Shown piece by piece: positions 62,297 through 64,000 of a DNA stretch of 64,000 nt. How positions within the stretch are numbered: the first letter of the stretch is position 1; each line of letters starts with the position of its first letter. The notes beneath the pieces were generated by a model that was not told the origin of the DNA, did no database searches, and saw nothing but the letters and a program-made list of their open reading frames with translations. The position numbers were made by a program, and so were the translations under genes. Source of the stretch: Rhodobiaceae bacterium (GTDB taxonomy: Bacteria; Pseudomonadota; Alphaproteobacteria; Rhizobiales; Tepidamorphaceae); assembly GCA_020637855.1 (NCBI GenBank), contig JACKJR010000007.1:58480-122479 (forward strand). The letters run 5' to 3'.

Positions 62297-63265
62297 ATGA
62301 GCGAACTGATTGACCAGCTGCGCAATCTGCGGGCGGCAGCCTACCGCAAACTGACACAGAATTCCGATTTCAAGGTTCTTCTGGAACTTGACGAGATGCT
62401 GGGCCGGCTTGATCCGGCTGATGAACCGATGGCGCCCCCGGAAAGCCCGAGAGCCTCAAGCGGCGATGACGACGGGGAAGCAAGCGAAGATATTGAAGCT
62501 GCCCCTCCCGAACCGGCGGCTGAGCCACCGCCGGCAGAAGAGCCCGCGCGCGAGGAGATCAAGCTTGCCGACGAACCGGCTGCCGATGTATTGGCGCTCA
62601 GCGATGATGGTGAGCCGGATGTACTCCTGATGGCAACAGCCGACGCAGATGCCGACACCTCACCAGAAAACGGGCAAGAAGAGCCGGCAGCAGAGGCCGA
62701 GGCGATAAGCGATTCCGAAACCGCCGCCGAGCCAGAGCCTCCGGAAGCCGCGCTGGCAGCCCAGGTGGACGTGGCGGATGCGGACGTGGCGGATGAAGTT
62801 GCTGCGGATGAAGTTGCTGCGGATGCCCTGGAAACTGACCTGCCGGACGAGCCACTTGTTGCCGAAGACATGCAGGATGGGGTGCTTGCCGACGAGGAAG
62901 CCGTTCTGGCGGAAGCGCTGGCTGGCGATATCGGCGCAGAAGGAGCTCCGCAGGACGGCGATGCCCTTGACGAAGCTGATGTCTTTTCCGGCGGCGACAC
63001 TGCTGCCGCAGCCGTCGCTGCAGCACTTTCGCAAGCGCCGGATACCCCCGTCGCAGCAAGCCGCAAGCCTGCACCACCACCGGCACCGGCACCGGTCAAT
63101 CTTGCACCGGAAGAGGATTACGATGCCGCTGCCCCGGCGGGTGCCACGGAAACCAGCGACGACGCCTATGAATCGGCGTTGAATCGTCTGAATGCACTTA
63201 TCGAGCGCGCTTCAACCCGCCTCAAACGCGAGGATAGCGAGCAGAACGGCGCATCCATCGCTTGA
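62297..63265 (+). CDS. Acidic Ala/Glu/Asp-rich low-complexity protein
   Basis: 322 residues from ATG 62297, with GAGGAG nine bases upstream; ATG 62246 would add 17. The first 40 residues are ordered and helical (ELIDQLRNLRAAAYRKLTQN, FKVLLELDEMLGRL), and so are the last 30 (YESALNRLNALIERASTRLK). Between them are about 240 residues of Ala/Glu/Asp/Pro-rich sequence with near-tandem units (ADVADEVAADEVAADAL, from a 15-bp DNA repeat near 62796-62825). Function unknown; the build suggests a flexible linker between two helical contact sites. Confidence 0.65.
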   Translation: MSELIDQLRNLRAAAYRKLTQNSDFKVLLELDEMLGRLDPADEPMAPPESPRASSGDDDGEASEDIEAAPPEPAAEPPPAEEPAREEIKLADEPAADVLALSDDGEPDVLLMATADADADTSPENGQEEPAAEAEAISDSETAAEPEPPEAALAAQVDVADADVADEVAADEVAADALETDLPDEPLVAEDMQDGVLADEEAVLAEALAGDIGAEGAPQDGDALDEADVFSGGDTAAAAVAAALSQAPDTPVAASRKPAPPPAPAPVNLAPEEDYDAAAPAGATETSDDAYESALNRLNALIERASTRLKREDSEQNGASIA

Positions 63266-63289
63266 CGCGGCTTGGCCGCGAACACACAC

Positions 63290-63317
63290 AAGGCGCGCCC
63301 TCGATGGCGCGCCTTTT
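63290..63317 (+). terminator. Rho-independent terminator
   Basis: A 10-bp perfect stem (arm AAGGCGCGCC, loop CTCGAT) is followed by TTGCC. It lies 25 bases after the acidic-protein stop. Confidence 0.85.
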
Positions 63318-63466
63318 GCCTTGTATGCGCCGATGATCACTCTGCGCATCGATCGCATGCAGCAACCCATGTGCCCGAACTGCGCATGAGCATGTAATCT
63401 GTCCCTCCCGCACACTGCTTCCACAACCCACACAGCAAGACAAAATCGGGACGGGAGAAAGAGGAA

Positions 63467-64000
63467 ATGCCAACGCAACCCGGCACGCCCGCGCCGGCAA
63501 ACCCTACCGCTGCGCCGCCTGCCGCACTTGCCGTGTTGTTCATCCTGCTTTGGTCGACGGGCTTCATCACCGCCCGCGCCCAGGCGCCCTTCGGCGAGCC
63601 TCTGACTTTTGTGTTCGCCCGCTTCGCCTTAACGGCCGTGCTGTTTGCCGGCGCCGTAATGTGGAAACGCCGTGCGCTCGGCATCGGCTGGCGCGCCGTT
63701 GGCCACAACCTTGCGGCAGGCATGCTGTTGCACGGCATCTATCTCGGCTGCGTCTTCTTCGCGGTGACTCTGGGAATGCCGGCCGGTATCGCGGCACTGA
63801 TCCAGTCAACCGCTCCGATTTTCACCGCCGTCCTCGCCGGCCCGCTGCTTGGAGAGCGTGTCGTGTTACGTCAATGGCTTGGCCTTGCGATCAGTCTTGC
63901 CGGCGTCACGCTGACACTGTCGCCCAAGCTCGGCTCCACCGGTTTCACGGCCCTGCCGATCGCCGTTTCGATTATCGGTCTTGCCGGATTGCTTGCAGGC
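63467..64000 (+). CDS. EamA/DMT-family permease, 3' truncated by the window edge
   Basis: The first 178 residues are visible, from ATG 63467 with GAGGAA directly upstream. At least five hydrophobic helices with the EamA pattern LFILLWSTGFITARAQAPFG, LTFVFARFALTAVLF and LIQSTAPIFTAVLAGPLLGE. It belongs to the drug/metabolite transporter superfamily; the substrate is unknown. The second EamA repeat lies beyond the window. Confidence 0.88.
   Translation, partial: MPTQPGTPAPANPTAAPPAALAVLFILLWSTGFITARAQAPFGEPLTFVFARFALTAVLFAGAVMWKRRALGIGWRAVGHNLAAGMLLHGIYLGCVFFAVTLGMPAGIAALIQSTAPIFTAVLAGPLLGERVVLRQWLGLAISLAGVTLTLSPKLGSTGFTALPIAVSIIGLAGLLAG

Noticed and set aside
1..64000. CRISPR arrays, rRNA genes, riboswitches
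   Set aside because: No regularly spaced repeats, no rRNA-like sequence and no recognisable riboswitch core were seen, including upstream of the cobalamin-dependent mutase gene.

Overview
The window looks like chromosomal DNA of an alphaproteobacterium, most probably order Rhizobiales/Hyphomicrobiales. Three things support this. The ethylmalonyl-CoA pathway pair is present: ccr (crotonyl-CoA carboxylase/reductase) and meaA/ecm (ethylmalonyl-CoA mutase). The chemoreceptors are of alphaproteobacterial type with no C-terminal NWETF-like pentapeptide. A RIME-like intergenic palindrome typical of Rhizobiales lies at 29503-29546. Coding density is high and the DNA is GC-rich throughout.

Layout. 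1-13.6 kb is mostly housekeeping and signalling: the end of a CAP-domain protein, an acyl-CoA synthetase, a CelD/FemAB-like acetyltransferase, two tandem chemoreceptors with near-duplicate signalling domains, a DUF924 protein coupled to a FATP-like acyl-CoA synthetase, a TusA-like protein, a D,D-carboxypeptidase and a degenerate histidine-kinase-like membrane sensor. 13.8-33.6 kb is the accessory core. It holds eleven consecutive genes built from signalling, conflict and protease domains: a secreted WG-repeat protein, TIR-nSTAND1-TM-WD40, a secreted MORN protein, a Memo-CapA lipoprotein, a patatin phospholipase overlapping a TPR/SLOG-like/class III cyclase, a membrane TrkA-N/RyR protein, FHA-TM-trypsin, a TPR-Ser/Thr kinase, and two secreted trypsin-fold proteases. 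33.9-41.5 kb is a scar: a frameshifted TolB/cyclase-associated pseudogene is cut by a complete IS21-family element. On its other side lies the 3' half of napA followed by intact napG, napH, napB and napC. A Crp/Fnr regulator, a LysR regulator and tRNA-Leu(CAA) follow. 43.9-49.8 kb is housekeeping (YqaA/DedA-like protein, DsbB, HNH nuclease, hydrolase, DNA glycosylase, GluQ-RS, TPMT, AEC carrier). 50.1-54.2 kb is a GntR - acyl-CoA ligase - ThDP enzyme operon of unknown substrate. 54.3-64 kb has a methyltransferase, meaA/ecm, two small membrane proteins, a periplasmic protein coupled to a CHASE3-type chemoreceptor, ccr, an acidic low-complexity protein and the start of an EamA permease.

The most interesting part is 13.8-33.6 kb. 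It pairs NAD- or nucleotide-linked modules (TIR, class III cyclase, SLOG-like, TrkA/RyR) with plausible effectors (patatin, proteases) and phospho-signalling parts (Ser/Thr kinase, FHA). Several of these proteins span the inner membrane or are exported. I propose it as a candidate envelope-linked conflict or stress-signalling island. The domain calls are read from the sequence and known families; the joint function is inference.
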